64,000 nt of DNA, taken from the NCBI RefSeq assembly GCF_014642405.1, contig NZ_BMIN01000008.1, forward strand, positions 62,001 through 126,000. The letters are read 5' to 3'. The position numbers and the translations under genes were made by a program. The stretch comes from Pontibacillus salipaludis (GTDB taxonomy: Bacteria > Bacillota > Bacilli > Bacillales > BH030062). Numbering within the stretch: the stretch's first letter is position 1; each line of letters starts with the position of its first letter. This document shows positions 1 to 8,938 of the stretch, piece after piece. The notes under the pieces are model-generated. The model saw only the letters and a program-made list of their open reading frames with translations. It had not been told where the DNA came from and ran no database searches.

Positions 1-152
1 TAATTAGTGGTGGGGAAGATCTAGACCATTTATATGTTGCGCTTGTCAGGACGTCAGACGGAGCTGAATTAATGAAAGCTACCGGTCGAGACACAGAAAC
101 CTATCAGCGTGTGTATTGGGATACAACCTCATATGTAGGAGAAGACGTTTAA
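1..152 (+). pseudogene. 3' part of a carbohydrate-binding domain cut off by an in-frame TAA
   Basis: Frame 3 reads about 49 residues without a stop up to TAA at 150-152. The same frame continues directly into the next CDS. The peptide (ISGGEDLDHLYVALVRTSDG, later YVGEDV) aligns with the C-terminal domain of that protein (LVSGGNDRYNLYVSLVRASD, later YIGEAMYIKIVD). The TAA falls exactly where that domain has a tyrosine codon. This is therefore most likely the upstream part of one secreted protein, interrupted by a Tyr-to-stop change. The true start and signal peptide lie before the window. Readthrough or a sequencing error are alternatives. Confidence 0.7.
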
Positions 153-3100
153 GTGAAAATCGTTGATAATGCAACAGGCGGATGGGGTCACATAAATGTA
201 GATGATTTCCATGTGAGTGATTCCGATTTTACGGATGGATTATTGGGACACTGGTCATTTGATGAAGGATCGGGGACCGAAACGAATGAGCAGGTGACAA
301 ACACTTCTGACCCAATTGCTTATCATCTGAATGAAGGCGTGTATCAATCTGCTCAAGATCCATTATGGAAGTCGGATGGAGTATCAGGTGGAGCCTTATT
401 ATTCGATGGCTATTCAAGCTTTGTGACGAAGGAATCAAATGAAATTGCAGCACCAAGTGACGCTATTACAGTAGAAGCCTGGGTCGCTCCTCGCAACTTC
501 GAACATGGGGATGAGGGACGATTGTCTGCCATTATTAATCAACATGATCGTGAGGAGAAAGAGGGCTTCCTATTTGGCCATGGTCGTCACGGGACGTGGG
601 GGCTACAGTTTGGAACAGGTAGTGAGTGGCGTGAGGTGATATCTGATTCTTTACTTCCATTAAATGAATGGACGCACGTTACAGCTACGTATGACAGCGC
701 GACAGGGGAAGCGGTATTGTACCAAAACGGAGAAAAGGTTGCTTCAAGGAACTTTGCTCCAGGAGAAGAAATCGCTCCTAGCGTGAAGGATTTGTTCATT
801 GGGAAGAACAATGACGGCATGTGGTTGTATGGCTTCCATTTAAATATGTACAGCGGTTTACTCGATGAGGTGAAACTGTATCACGAGGCTCTTAGTTCAA
901 CAGAAGTCGCTCAATCTTATAACAGCTATATGAGTACCTTAAATGGAAATGTGCCAACGGCGGATATGGTGATTGATCGGAGCGTGCTAGCAGACGACAA
1001 GCATCGTCCGCAATTCCACATGTCGCCTCCAAATCATTGGGGGAACGAACCAGGTGGCCCGATTTACTTTAACGGCCAGTACCATGTGTTTTATCAAAGC
1101 AATCCAAGAGGGCCTTACTGGAACCACATTCGGTGGGGGCATCTTGTTAGTGATGATATGGTGCATTGGCGTGATGTAGATGATGCTCTTGTGCCCGGTC
1201 GACATGACGTTGACCCAGACGGTGCCTGGGCTGGCGGGGCTGTTGTCGATGATAACGGAGTGCCAGTTATATTCTACACAGCTGGCGATGACCGGGATAC
1301 ACCGAATCAACGTATTAACATCGCAAGAAGCACGTACCCAGAAGACGGAGACCTTGATCTAAACAGGTGGGAGAAGAGTGATGAAGTCGTAGTAGACCAA
1401 GGAGAAGGGGAAGGGATTCTAGGAGAATTCCGTGACCCATTCGTCTTTAAAGACGGTGACACGTGGTATATGCTCGTCACTTCTGGGAAAGAGGATGCGA
1501 ATGGCGATCCGGTTGGTGGAACAGCACTTGTCTATTCCACGAAAGATACTCGTTTTGAAAACTGGACCTTCGAAGGGGATTTGATGGTAGGAGATTACGA
1601 TGCGTTCCCTGAAACAGGTCGAGTCTGGGAGCTTCCCATCTTGCTCCCGCTTGGGGATAGCGGTAAGCACATCCTCTTAATCAATCCAGCTAAGATGGAG
1701 CGTGAGGAGTATCAGTCACGCTACACGTACTATTGGATTGGAGAGTGGGATCGACATACTGCTTCCTTTATCCCTGATCAGGAAGCGCCAACGCTGCTTG
1801 ATGTTGGCGATCATTTCACAGGACCTGCTGGAATGGTAACGCCTGATGGCCGAACAGTGATCCATAGCATTACCCAAGGAAGGCGCACGGCAACGCAGGA
1901 CTACGATGCAGGATACGCTCACAACTACGGTCTGCCTCTTGAAGTGTATTATAGGAGTGATGGGCGACTTGGAGTCCAGCCGATTGGTGAGCTTCAAAAC
2001 TTGCGAGGCAATCAGCTTGTGAATGTGACCTCTGATCTGACATTTAATCAGGCGAATGATGCATTAGCATCGGTTCAAGGAGATATGCTTGAAATCGAGC
2101 TCGAGCTCGATCAGGGTGCTGCAAATGAAGCAGGAATCAGCTTACGACGCTCTCCTGATGGGGAAGAAGAAACAATTGTGTATTATAAACAAAGTAACGA
2201 TGAGTTATGGGTAGATCGGACACACTCCACATTAGACCCTGATCTTGAGAAATGGTACCAGGGTGGAGTGGTTGATATAGGTGAAGAGAATACGAAACTT
2301 CATATCTATGTCGACCGTTCTGAGATTAATGCTTATTTAAATGGACTTAAAGGATTAACAACAAGAGCCTATCCAACAAGAGATGATGCACTTGGATTAA
2401 AGCTTTGGGCGAATGAAAACAGTGAAACAGTTGTGGTGAAGTCATTGAAAGTGTGGGAGATGAATTCGGCGTATACACCAGTTGCAGCTGAAGGCGTTTC
2501 CTTAAACCCTGTATCTCTAGAATTGATAGAGGGGGATACAGAGCGATTAACGCCAAATGTGATCCCGTTACAAGCTACGAATAAAGAAGTGGTATGGTCT
2601 TCAGATAATACGAGTGTAGCGACTGTTGTCAATGGGAAGGTAACCGCCCGTTCTCCTGGAACAGCAACCATCACAGCCAAAACAAGAGATGGAGGACATA
2701 CTGCCACAAGTGCGATAACCGTGTCACCAGAACCAGCCCACGGCGAGCTTCAAAATCATGATTTTGAAGCTGGTGATCTATCAGGATGGACCGTTACTGG
2801 GAATGCTTTTAGCTCAGGAGACGTTACGAATCGTGACGACTGGGGCTGGGGTGGACCATTTAATCAAAGCGGAAGCTATCATGTATTTGGAGCTCAAAAC
2901 GGAGGAGATGGGGAAACAGGAACGATCCGGTCAGACACCTTCACATTAGGTGGTAACGGCCAGATTGACTTCCTCGTGTCTGGTGGAAATGATCGTTATA
3001 ACCTTTATGTAAGCCTGGTGCGTGCTTCGGATGATGAAGTAGTCAGGAAAGTAAGTGGTGGCAACCAAGAGGGCTATACGCGCATTCACTGGGATGCTTC

Positions 3101-3203
3101 AGAGTATATTGGTGAAGCGATGTATATAAAGATCGTTGATCAGTCTACTGGTGGTTGGGGGCATTTGAACGTGGATGATGTCAATGTCCCTGTAAAGCCT
3201 TAA
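153..3203 (+). CDS. Multidomain GH32 fructan hydrolase (levanase/endo-inulinase-like), N-terminally interrupted
   Basis: Extracellular fructan-degrading enzyme by domain content. Order: tail of a first binding domain (1-28), LamG/concanavalin-like domain (about 30-255), GH32 five-blade propeller and beta-sandwich (about 283-770), bacterial Ig-like BIG2 domain (about 787-865) and a second binding domain (about 870-1016) resembling the broken copy before the stop. The catalytic RDP motif is at 427-429 and the acid/base Glu at 493. The usual MNDPNG is NEPGG, putting Glu299 at the nucleophile position, and the Cys of the usual EC motif is Leu494. Fungal endo-inulinases also carry Glu there, so endo-action is possible. 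The GTG at 153 directly follows a TAA and has no ribosome binding site or signal peptide. It is thus probably not a real start and the gene may be inactive. Confidence 0.75.
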   Translation: MKIVDNATGGWGHINVDDFHVSDSDFTDGLLGHWSFDEGSGTETNEQVTNTSDPIAYHLNEGVYQSAQDPLWKSDGVSGGALLFDGYSSFVTKESNEIAAPSDAITVEAWVAPRNFEHGDEGRLSAIINQHDREEKEGFLFGHGRHGTWGLQFGTGSEWREVISDSLLPLNEWTHVTATYDSATGEAVLYQNGEKVASRNFAPGEEIAPSVKDLFIGKNNDGMWLYGFHLNMYSGLLDEVKLYHEALSSTEVAQSYNSYMSTLNGNVPTADMVIDRSVLADDKHRPQFHMSPPNHWGNEPGGPIYFNGQYHVFYQSNPRGPYWNHIRWGHLVSDDMVHWRDVDDALVPGRHDVDPDGAWAGGAVVDDNGVPVIFYTAGDDRDTPNQRINIARSTYPEDGDLDLNRWEKSDEVVVDQGEGEGILGEFRDPFVFKDGDTWYMLVTSGKEDANGDPVGGTALVYSTKDTRFENWTFEGDLMVGDYDAFPETGRVWELPILLPLGDSGKHILLINPAKMEREEYQSRYTYYWIGEWDRHTASFIPDQEAPTLLDVGDHFTGPAGMVTPDGRTVIHSITQGRRTATQDYDAGYAHNYGLPLEVYYRSDGRLGVQPIGELQNLRGNQLVNVTSDLTFNQANDALASVQGDMLEIELELDQGAANEAGISLRRSPDGEEETIVYYKQSNDELWVDRTHSTLDPDLEKWYQGGVVDIGEENTKLHIYVDRSEINAYLNGLKGLTTRAYPTRDDALGLKLWANENSETVVVKSLKVWEMNSAYTPVAAEGVSLNPVSLELIEGDTERLTPNVIPLQATNKEVVWSSDNTSVATVVNGKVTARSPGTATITAKTRDGGHTATSAITVSPEPAHGELQNHDFEAGDLSGWTVTGNAFSSGDVTNRDDWGWGGPFNQSGSYHVFGAQNGGDGETGTIRSDTFTLGGNGQIDFLVSGGNDRYNLYVSLVRASDDEVVRKVSGGNQEGYTRIHWDASEYIGEAMYIKIVDQSTGGWGHLNVDDVNVPVKP

Positions 3204-3217
3204 GTCTTATATGTGAA

Positions 3218-3248
3218 GAGGAGTGAGCGTTTTTCATGCTCTCTCCTC
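3218..3248 (+). terminator. Hairpin after the GH32 gene
   Basis: GAGGAGTGAGC pairs with GCTCTCTCCTC across a 9-nt loop with one mismatch. No clear T-tract follows, so it may be only a weak terminator or a 3' stabiliser. Confidence 0.4.
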
Positions 3249-3311
3249 CTCTAATGAACCACGATTGATAATAAGACTATGAAAGCCGTACCATTATTGG
3301 TATAATAATTA

Positions 3312-3325
3312 TGTAAACGTTTTCC
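3312..3325 (+). promoter_or_regulatory. Candidate cre site (CcpA)
   Basis: TGTAAACGTTTTCC matches the Bacillus cre consensus TGWAANCGNTNWCA except at the last base. A TATAAT lies just upstream at 3301-3306. Catabolite repression of the LacI/DUF624/GH32 unit is an inference from site and context. Confidence 0.5.
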
Positions 3326-3352
3326 TTAAAACTACCAAAATTTTTTGTTTGA

Positions 3353-3370
3353 AACGTAATCGATTACGTT
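3353..3370 (+). promoter_or_regulatory. Perfect palindromic LacI-type operator
   Basis: AACGTAATCGATTACGTT is an 18-bp perfect palindrome with a central CG, typical of LacI/GalR operators. It lies about 85 bp before the start of the LacI-family gene, so autoregulation of the operon is likely. Confidence 0.7.
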
Positions 3371-3453
3371 AGACCGCTAGATTATGTGCTAGATTTTTTA
3401 GATGTAGGTCTAATGAGATGATAGAAGAGTCTTTATGTAGAGGAGAATACGCT

Positions 3454-4482
3454 ATGAGCACCATAAGAGATGATGGGAACGGAATGAGATCGAGAATGAA
3501 GGACGTGGCAAAGCAAGCAGGTGTTTCTACGGCAACCGTATCTCATGTCATTAACGGAACCCGATATGTAGCTGAAAATACGAAGAAAAAAGTATACACC
3601 GCAATGAAAGAACTGAATTATAGCCCGAACTTTATTGCCAGAAGTCTTAGGAGCAATGCTTCTAAAACGATCGGTTTAATTATTCCTGCAAAAGAAATGG
3701 ATACATCCGGATTTTTCTTTATGGCTGTGGCTCATAGCATTGAGAAGAAGTTGAAGGAAGTTGGGTATCAGCTTATCTTAAGCAATTCTAATGAAGATAT
3801 AGAGAGTGAAATGCAGCAGATCAACATGTTCAAAAACCAAATGATCGATGGTCTGATTATGGCACCGACATACGGAGACCATAGTTATTTGAAAGAATTT
3901 GAGCAGCAAATGCCGATCGTGTTTATCGACAGGGAGCCAATGGGCATCGATTGTGACTGTGTTCTCGTAGATAACTATAAAGGCACATACGACGCCATTC
4001 ATTTGTTGATTGAAAAAGGGCACAAAGAAATTGGTTATATATCCGGGCCACTCGGATTAACAACAAGTAACGAGAGAATGGCTGGATATAAAGAGGCATT
4101 GTTAGAACATGACCTTCCCTTTAAAGAAGAGCACGTTGTGATTGAAGAGCCTTCTTTAGAAGCGGGCAAGAAGGCAATGGCGCAATTGCTAGAGGAAACA
4201 AACTGTACAGCGGTGATGGTAGCGAACAATATCTTAACATTAGGATCTGTCGTTACGTTAAACGAAAGAAAGATCAAGGTACCTGACGACCTCGCTATGA
4301 TTGGGTACGACAATTACGAGTGGACGGAAGCTACGAATCCACCTTTGACTGTTATTAAGCAGCCAATTAATGAGATCGGGGAACAAGCAGCTGAATTATT
4401 AATTGCCAGATTAGAAGATCGTGAGGCGGAGACAAAGCATATTAGCCTACCTTCACGCCTTGAAGAAAGACAATCGTGCTAG
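3454..4482 (+). CDS. LacI/GalR-family regulator of fructan utilisation
   Basis: DNA-binding repressor. The N-terminal helix-turn-helix (MKDVAKQAGVSTATVSHVIN) is followed by the hinge helix region and a periplasmic-binding-like sugar sensor domain ending in IGYDNYEWTEATNPPLTVIKQP. The reading frame is open from 3418, but ATG 3454 has AGAGGAG eight bases upstream and leaves a short N-terminal extension before the HTH. It sits directly behind a palindromic operator and a cre-like site, and in front of a DUF624 gene and a GH32 hydrolase. It is therefore probably a local repressor responding to sucrose or fructo-oligosaccharides; the ligand is not known. Confidence 0.88.
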   Translation: MSTIRDDGNGMRSRMKDVAKQAGVSTATVSHVINGTRYVAENTKKKVYTAMKELNYSPNFIARSLRSNASKTIGLIIPAKEMDTSGFFFMAVAHSIEKKLKEVGYQLILSNSNEDIESEMQQINMFKNQMIDGLIMAPTYGDHSYLKEFEQQMPIVFIDREPMGIDCDCVLVDNYKGTYDAIHLLIEKGHKEIGYISGPLGLTTSNERMAGYKEALLEHDLPFKEEHVVIEEPSLEAGKKAMAQLLEETNCTAVMVANNILTLGSVVTLNERKIKVPDDLAMIGYDNYEWTEATNPPLTVIKQPINEIGEQAAELLIARLEDREAETKHISLPSRLEERQSC

Positions 4483-4514
4483 GGAATGGAAGCCATAAGT
4501 AGAGGGAGGAAAGA

Positions 4515-5120
4515 ATGATGGGGATTTATAAAAGTAAGCTATTTGTGTATATTGAGAAGCTCGTAGATTTTTTACTATTAAGCGTCATATGGGCGGTTGC
4601 TTGTATTCCGGTCATAACCATCTTCCCTTCTACTGCGGCAATGTTCGGGGTCGTGAGAGGATGGCAGCTAGAGAATAAAGAAGACGGCGTTTTCCGTCCT
4701 TTCTTTAAGCTCTTTAAGGAAAACTTCCGACAAGGGGTTGGTCTTTCGATCGTCTGGACGATCATTGGGCTTTCTCTTTACGGAAACGTTCAGCTGATCG
4801 AGCCGTCAGCGTCCATCGTTCAAACGATCCTATTTGTGTTAACGGTCTTCGTTGCCTTCTTGTATGGTCTTCTGACGATGTATTTGTTTCCGATGATGGC
4901 ACATGTTCAAACGACCTGGTATTTCTTAATACGAAATGCGCTTCTCTTACTTATTGCGAACCCGCTTTATACCATCCTTTTAAGCATCGTAACACTTGGA
5001 ACGGGGTACTTCTTACTTATGAATCCCGCAGGCTTATTCTTCATAACGAGTTTCTTTGCCTATTTTGTTTGTTTCATCTTTTTAAAAGCGTTTAACACGC
5101 TGAACGTATATGAATCATAA
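4515..5120 (+). CDS. DUF624 (YesL-type) membrane protein
   Basis: 201-residue integral membrane protein with about five hydrophobic segments, matching the YesL/DUF624 family in length and in its N-terminal pattern. A first helix ends in IPVITIFPSTAAMFGVVR, followed by a charged loop with EDGVFRPFFKLFKENFRQG. The family commonly sits in carbohydrate-utilisation operons of Bacillales, but its biochemical role is unknown. The ribosome binding site GGAGGAAAG precedes ATG 4515; ATG 4518 is an alternative. It lies 32 bp after the regulator and its end meets the GH32 gene, so the three are probably one operon. Confidence 0.75.
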   Translation: MMGIYKSKLFVYIEKLVDFLLLSVIWAVACIPVITIFPSTAAMFGVVRGWQLENKEDGVFRPFFKLFKENFRQGVGLSIVWTIIGLSLYGNVQLIEPSASIVQTILFVLTVFVAFLYGLLTMYLFPMMAHVQTTWYFLIRNALLLLIANPLYTILLSIVTLGTGYFLLMNPAGLFFITSFFAYFVCFIFLKAFNTLNVYES

Positions 5121-5136
5121 CGATGGAGTAGAAAGG

Positions 5137-6651
5137 ATGTTTGCCATGACAGTCGAGCATAAAGCGTCAACAAACTATTACCGTGAGCAATACCGGCCAC
5201 AGTTTCATTTCACACCGGAAGAAAACTGGATGAATGATCCGAATGGGATGGTGTATTACAACGGCGAGTATCACTTATTCTATCAGTATCATCCGAATAG
5301 TAACGTATGGGGTCCCATGCACTGGGGCCACGCTGTCAGTGAAGATCTTGTCCACTGGGAGCACCTGCCGATTGCGCTTAGACCAGATGAGAACGGGATG
5401 ATCTTCTCGGGAAGTGCAGTCGTTGATTGGCATGATACATCAGGATTCTTTGGGGGTGAAAGCGGGCTTGTGGCTATTTTCACTCATGCAGATGAATACC
5501 CTGGTACAGATAAACCGCGTCAGCGTCAAAGTCTTGCCTATAGTAAAGACAATGGACGAACGTGGAAGCTTTATGAAGGGAATCCCGTTCTCTCTGAGCC
5601 GCGTATCATAGATTTCCGTGATCCGAAAGTGTTCTGGCACGAAGACACAGGGCGCTGGGTGATGGTCATCGCATCTGGTCAAACGGTCAGCCTCTACACC
5701 TCTCTTAATTTAAAAGACTGGGAGTTTGCGAGTGAGTTTGGTGAAGGAGAAGGGTCTCATCAAGGGGTGTGGGAATGCCCAGATCTGTTTCAGCTTCCTG
5801 TAGATCACTCGACGGATGTGAAGAAATGGGTCATGCTCGTAAGCCTTGGGGATGAACCTGGACTAGAGGAAGGCTCGAAAACCCAGTACTTTGTTGGAGA
5901 ATTCGACGGGAAAACATTTGTGAATGACAACGCTCATGATAAGGTGTTGTGGGTAGATCGAGGCTGGGATAACTACGCTGGAGTGACATGGTCTGACCTG
6001 CCGATGGCTTCTGGAAGACGTGTATTTATGGGATGGATGAGCAACTGGCGCTATGCGATTGATACACCGACTTCTGTTTGGCGAAGTGCGATGACATTGC
6101 CTAGAGAACTCTCTTTGCAAACGACGGAGTCTGGCGTTCGGTTAATTCAAACACCGGTGCCTGATATTGAATCCATTCAGGAAGACGGTTATTTGTTTGA
6201 AGATGTTGAGTTAAAGTCAGGTGGGAATTTGTTCAAAGGGCTTAAAGGGAATGCGGTTGATCTTGAGCTTGACCTTGATGTTTCGAGGGCCAACAACGTT
6301 CGCTTGGGGCTTTTGAAATCTGAGCAAGAAGAGACTGTGTTAGAGTATGATGGTAAAAACAGTACGCTTTTATTTGATCGACGACGCTCAGGAGATGCTT
6401 CTTTTCATAAATCTTTTGCTATGACGCAATCGATTACGTTACAAGCTCCAAAAGGGCGCCTGAAGCTCCGTATTTTTGTGGATTGGTCTTCCGTTGAGGT
6501 CTTTGGCGGGGACGGGGAGGTTGTGTTGACGAACCTTGTCTTTCCTAGTGAAGAGAGTCAGGGGCTTGAGCTGTCGACAGATGGAACGGTATATGTGCAT
6601 AAAGCGAAGGTTTCGCCGCTTAGATCGGTGTGGAACCGAGCGGCTGAATAA
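5137..6651 (+). CDS. GH32 beta-fructosidase (sucrase/levanase type), cytoplasmic
   Basis: Hydrolyses terminal beta-fructosides such as sucrose or short fructans. All three GH32 signatures are intact: WMNDPNG at 31-37 with nucleophile Asp34, FRDP with Asp162, and WECP with acid/base Glu213. About 505 residues fit a single-domain invertase or exo-levanase. There is no signal peptide, so it should act on imported sugar. The frame opens at ATG 5110 inside the end of the DUF624 gene. GGAG at 5125-5128 supports ATG 5137, and GAAAGG supports ATG 5146. Whether the substrate is phosphorylated cannot be read from sequence. It is the last gene before a strong terminator. Confidence 0.87.
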   Translation: MFAMTVEHKASTNYYREQYRPQFHFTPEENWMNDPNGMVYYNGEYHLFYQYHPNSNVWGPMHWGHAVSEDLVHWEHLPIALRPDENGMIFSGSAVVDWHDTSGFFGGESGLVAIFTHADEYPGTDKPRQRQSLAYSKDNGRTWKLYEGNPVLSEPRIIDFRDPKVFWHEDTGRWVMVIASGQTVSLYTSLNLKDWEFASEFGEGEGSHQGVWECPDLFQLPVDHSTDVKKWVMLVSLGDEPGLEEGSKTQYFVGEFDGKTFVNDNAHDKVLWVDRGWDNYAGVTWSDLPMASGRRVFMGWMSNWRYAIDTPTSVWRSAMTLPRELSLQTTESGVRLIQTPVPDIESIQEDGYLFEDVELKSGGNLFKGLKGNAVDLELDLDVSRANNVRLGLLKSEQEETVLEYDGKNSTLLFDRRRSGDASFHKSFAMTQSITLQAPKGRLKLRIFVDWSSVEVFGGDGEVVLTNLVFPSEESQGLELSTDGTVYVHKAKVSPLRSVWNRAAE

Positions 6652-6658
6652 GGAGAAG

Positions 6659-6692
6659 CACCCTGGTCATATAGTGGCCAGGGTGTTTTTTT
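6659..6692 (+). terminator. Strong intrinsic terminator
   Basis: CACCCTGGTC pairs with GGCCAGGGTG (one G-T pair) around a 7-nt loop, followed by seven T. It ends the fructan operon. Confidence 0.9.
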
Positions 6693-6711
6693 GTGCGGAC
6701 AGCTTCGAGCA

Positions 6712-6930
6712 GGACGGGTGATCTGTGACCTTTTCGACTGATTATATGGTTAAAAGGTAAGAGAGAGGCTTTATCAGTGACGTTTTCACAGGTTGAGAGG
6801 GGTGAAAGGTCAGAGAAGCCCTGTATCTCTGACCTTTTGACAGATAAGTGCTCGTAAAAGGGAAAAGAGCCCTTCGATCTGTGACCTTTTGTACAAGCAT
6901 ACCTTCCAAAAGGTCACAGATCATTCTACA
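6712..6930. repeat. Dispersed repeat R1, divergent copy
   Basis: This gene-free stretch is built from alternating GATCTGTGACCTTTT, AAAAGGTAAGAGA and TCTCTGACCTTTT blocks that are complementary to one another. Related copies are at 21235, 23625, 24485, 26612 and 33330. It has no coding potential. Confidence 0.65.
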
Positions 6931-7004
6931 CTTTTATGCTTAAAAAGGGCGGCAAGATTGAATAGGTTGATTAAAAAAGGATAGAAAAGGATTTTTGTAT
7001 TCAT

Positions 7005-7043
7005 ATATAAGCATTGACTTATATAAACGTATGCTTATATAAT
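7005..7043 (+). promoter_or_regulatory. ars promoter with overlapping inverted-repeat operator
   Basis: TTGACT (7014-7019), an 18-bp spacer and TATAAT (7038-7043) form a sigma-A promoter. ATATAAGCAT (7005-7014) and ATGCTTATAT (7031-7040) are perfect inverted arms overlapping both hexamers, as expected for ArsR repression. Confidence 0.75.
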
Positions 7044-7093
7044 GGTCTTGGCTAAATGAATTACATATCAAACGGTGTCAGGAGGTGAGGGAC

Positions 7094-7438
7094 TTGAATC
7101 AAACGCTTTTATCAGTAGAGGAAACGTCTAAAGTATTGAAATTGTTAGGAGACCAGACTCGACTTACGATTGTTGGGCTCATTAAGGATACGGAGTGCTG
7201 TGTGTGTGAGCTTGTCGAGATCTTAGACATGTCTCAGCCTTCCATTAGCCAGCATTTGAGGAAACTGCGTGATGCAGGAATTGTGAAGGAGAAGCGGAAG
7301 GGACACTGGATGTTTTATGCCTTGAATGAGGATCATGCTGCTTTTGATTTAATCTCACGTATTCTAGAACACATGCCGGATCAGAAAGAGAAGATCATCG
7401 CTCTTGAGCAATCTGGTAAACGTATTGTGTGTGAGTAG
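7094..7438 (+). CDS. arsR: ArsR-family arsenic-responsive repressor
   Basis: Winged-helix metalloregulator that releases DNA when it binds arsenite or antimonite. The metal-binding motif ECCVCELVEIL on the alpha-3 helix and the recognition helix SQPSISQHLRKLRDAGIV are both visible. The frame opens at GTG 7085, but that lies inside the AGGAGG Shine-Dalgarno. TTG 7094 has ideal spacing and gives about 114 residues starting MNQTLLSVEE. It is the first gene of an arsR-arsB-small peptide-arsC unit and lies directly behind the promoter with inverted-repeat operator. Confidence 0.9.
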   Translation: MNQTLLSVEETSKVLKLLGDQTRLTIVGLIKDTECCVCELVEILDMSQPSISQHLRKLRDAGIVKEKRKGHWMFYALNEDHAAFDLISRILEHMPDQKEKIIALEQSGKRIVCE

Positions 7439-7453
7439 GAGGAGTTAACGAGA

Positions 7454-8746
7454 ATGGATGTAGGAATTGCTGTCGCCATATTCCTCATTACGCTTGTCTT
7501 TGTCATCTGGCAGCCGAAGAACCTTGGCATCGGCTGGACCGCATGCGCGGGCGCGATTGTGGCATTAGTAGCAGGCGTTGTGGATTTTGGTGACGTTGCA
7601 ACCGTGACAGGCATTGTGTGGAATGCGACCTTAGCGTTTATTGCCATTATTATTATTTCATTAATTTTAGATGAAATTGGATTTTTCGAATGGGCCGCTC
7701 TTCATATGGCTCGCCTGTCAGACGGTAATGGATTGAAAATGTTTGTTTTGATATCGGTGCTCGGAGCAGGAGTAGCCGCGCTTTTCGCCAATGATGGTGC
7801 AGCGCTCATCTTAACACCGATTGTGCTTGCGATGGTGCGGGCACTTAATTTTGAGGAAAGAAAGATCTTTCCTTTCATTATGGCAAGTGGATTTATCGCC
7901 GATACGACTTCACTTCCGCTTGTAGTAAGTAACCTTGTAAATATTGTGTCAGCGGACTTTTTCGATATCGGATTTATCGAATATGCTTCGCGCATGATTA
8001 TTCCGAATATCTTCTCATTAGTAGCCAGTATTATTGTGCTCTTCTTGTACTTCCGAAAAGATATTCCGCGTAAATACGATGCTACTCAGTTGCGTGAACC
8101 AAAAGAGGCGATTCAAGACCACACCATGTTCCGCCTGTCCTGGTGGGTGCTTGGTGTCTTACTTGTCGGCTACTTCGCCAGTGAGTTCTTGAGCGTTCCG
8201 GTATCGATCATTGCTGGAATTGTAGCGATTTTCTTCTTACTAATGGCACGTAGAAGTTCGGTCGTTGAGACAGCTAAAGTTGTAAAAGGGGCACCGTGGG
8301 CGATTGTGTTCTTCTCAATCGGAATGTACGTCGTGGTGTACGGTCTTCGTAACGTTGGATTAACCGATGTGTTAGCGAGTGTCATTGAAGCAGCTGCTGA
8401 TCAAGGGTTATTCGTCGGGACAGTAGCAATGGGCTTCATTGCTGCCATTCTTTCATCTGTTATGAATAACATGCCAACTGTCATGATTGATGCGATTGCC
8501 ATCGCCGATTCAAACGCGACAGGGATTATGAAAGAAGGACTTATTTACGCCAACGTCATCGGAAGTGACTTAGGTCCGAAGATTACACCAATTGGATCTC
8601 TTGCGACGCTTTTATGGTTACACGTTCTGTCGCAAAAAGGTGTGAAGATCTCGTGGGGGTACTACTTCAAGATTGGGATTATCCTTACGGTGCCGACGCT
8701 ATTTATTACGCTAGTGGGGCTTTATCTCACGTTGTTATTGATGTAA
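7454..8746 (+). CDS. arsB: Arsenite efflux transporter ArsB
   Basis: 430-residue polytopic membrane protein of the ArsB/NhaD (ion transporter) superfamily that extrudes arsenite or antimonite across the cell membrane. About 11-12 hydrophobic segments are spread over the full length. Family-typical stretches include [27 protein letters not shown] and [16 protein letters not shown], and the C-terminal half has [10 protein letters not shown] and [19 protein letters not shown]. It starts 15 bp after arsR behind GGAG and is followed by a small membrane peptide and arsC. No arsA ATPase gene is present, so transport is probably driven by the proton-motive force. Confidence 0.94.
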   Translation: MDVGIAVAIFLITLVFVIWQPKNLGIGWTACAGAIVALVAGVVDFGDVATVTGIVWNATLAFIAIIIISLILDEIGFFEWAALHMARLSDGNGLKMFVLISVLGAGVAALFANDGAALILTPIVLAMVRALNFEERKIFPFIMASGFIADTTSLPLVVSNLVNIVSADFFDIGFIEYASRMIIPNIFSLVASIIVLFLYFRKDIPRKYDATQLREPKEAIQDHTMFRLSWWVLGVLLVGYFASEFLSVPVSIIAGIVAIFFLLMARRSSVVETAKVVKGAPWAIVFFSIGMYVVVYGLRNVGLTDVLASVIEAAADQGLFVGTVAMGFIAAILSSVMNNMPTVMIDAIAIADSNATGIMKEGLIYANVIGSDLGPKITPIGSLATLLWLHVLSQKGVKISWGYYFKIGIILTVPTLFITLVGLYLTLLLM

Positions 8747-8774
8747 GTCCATTAGCTTTGGATAGGAGAAAAGA

Positions 8775-8924
8775 ATGCCATTCGTTATACTTGTTTCATT
8801 TGCATTATTCATCTATCTAACTTTTAAAGTACACCATATTGGAACGATGCTGAAACAACAACAAAAAGAACAAGAGGAGATCAAGTCTCTTCTTAAAATA
8901 ATCATTAAAAACAATGACAAATAA
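8775..8924 (+). CDS. 49-residue membrane-anchored coiled-coil peptide in the ars operon
   Basis: Small open frame behind GGAG with ATG 8775 in good spacing, ending 14 bp before arsC. It encodes one N-terminal membrane helix ([14 protein letters not shown]), then a Gln/Glu/Lys-rich stretch ([19 protein letters not shown]) likely to form a short coiled coil. I recognise no family. Its tight position between arsB and arsC suggests co-expression. A role in arsenic efflux or ArsB assembly is only a guess. Confidence 0.65.
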   Translation: MPFVILVSFALFIYLTFKVHHIGTMLKQQQKEQEEIKSLLKIIIKNNDK

Positions 8925-8938
8925 AAGGAGCAATCAAC

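Noticed and set aside
153-3203. GTG 153 as a genuine translation start of the large GH32 gene
   Set aside because: It immediately follows the TAA, has no Shine-Dalgarno or signal peptide, and falls inside a conserved domain; treated as the continuation of an interrupted gene.
6428-6440. AATCGATTACGTT inside the GH32 gene, matching 13 bases of the LacI operator at 3353
   Set aside because: It lies within intact coding sequence (TQSITLQ), has only part of the palindrome, and may be chance.
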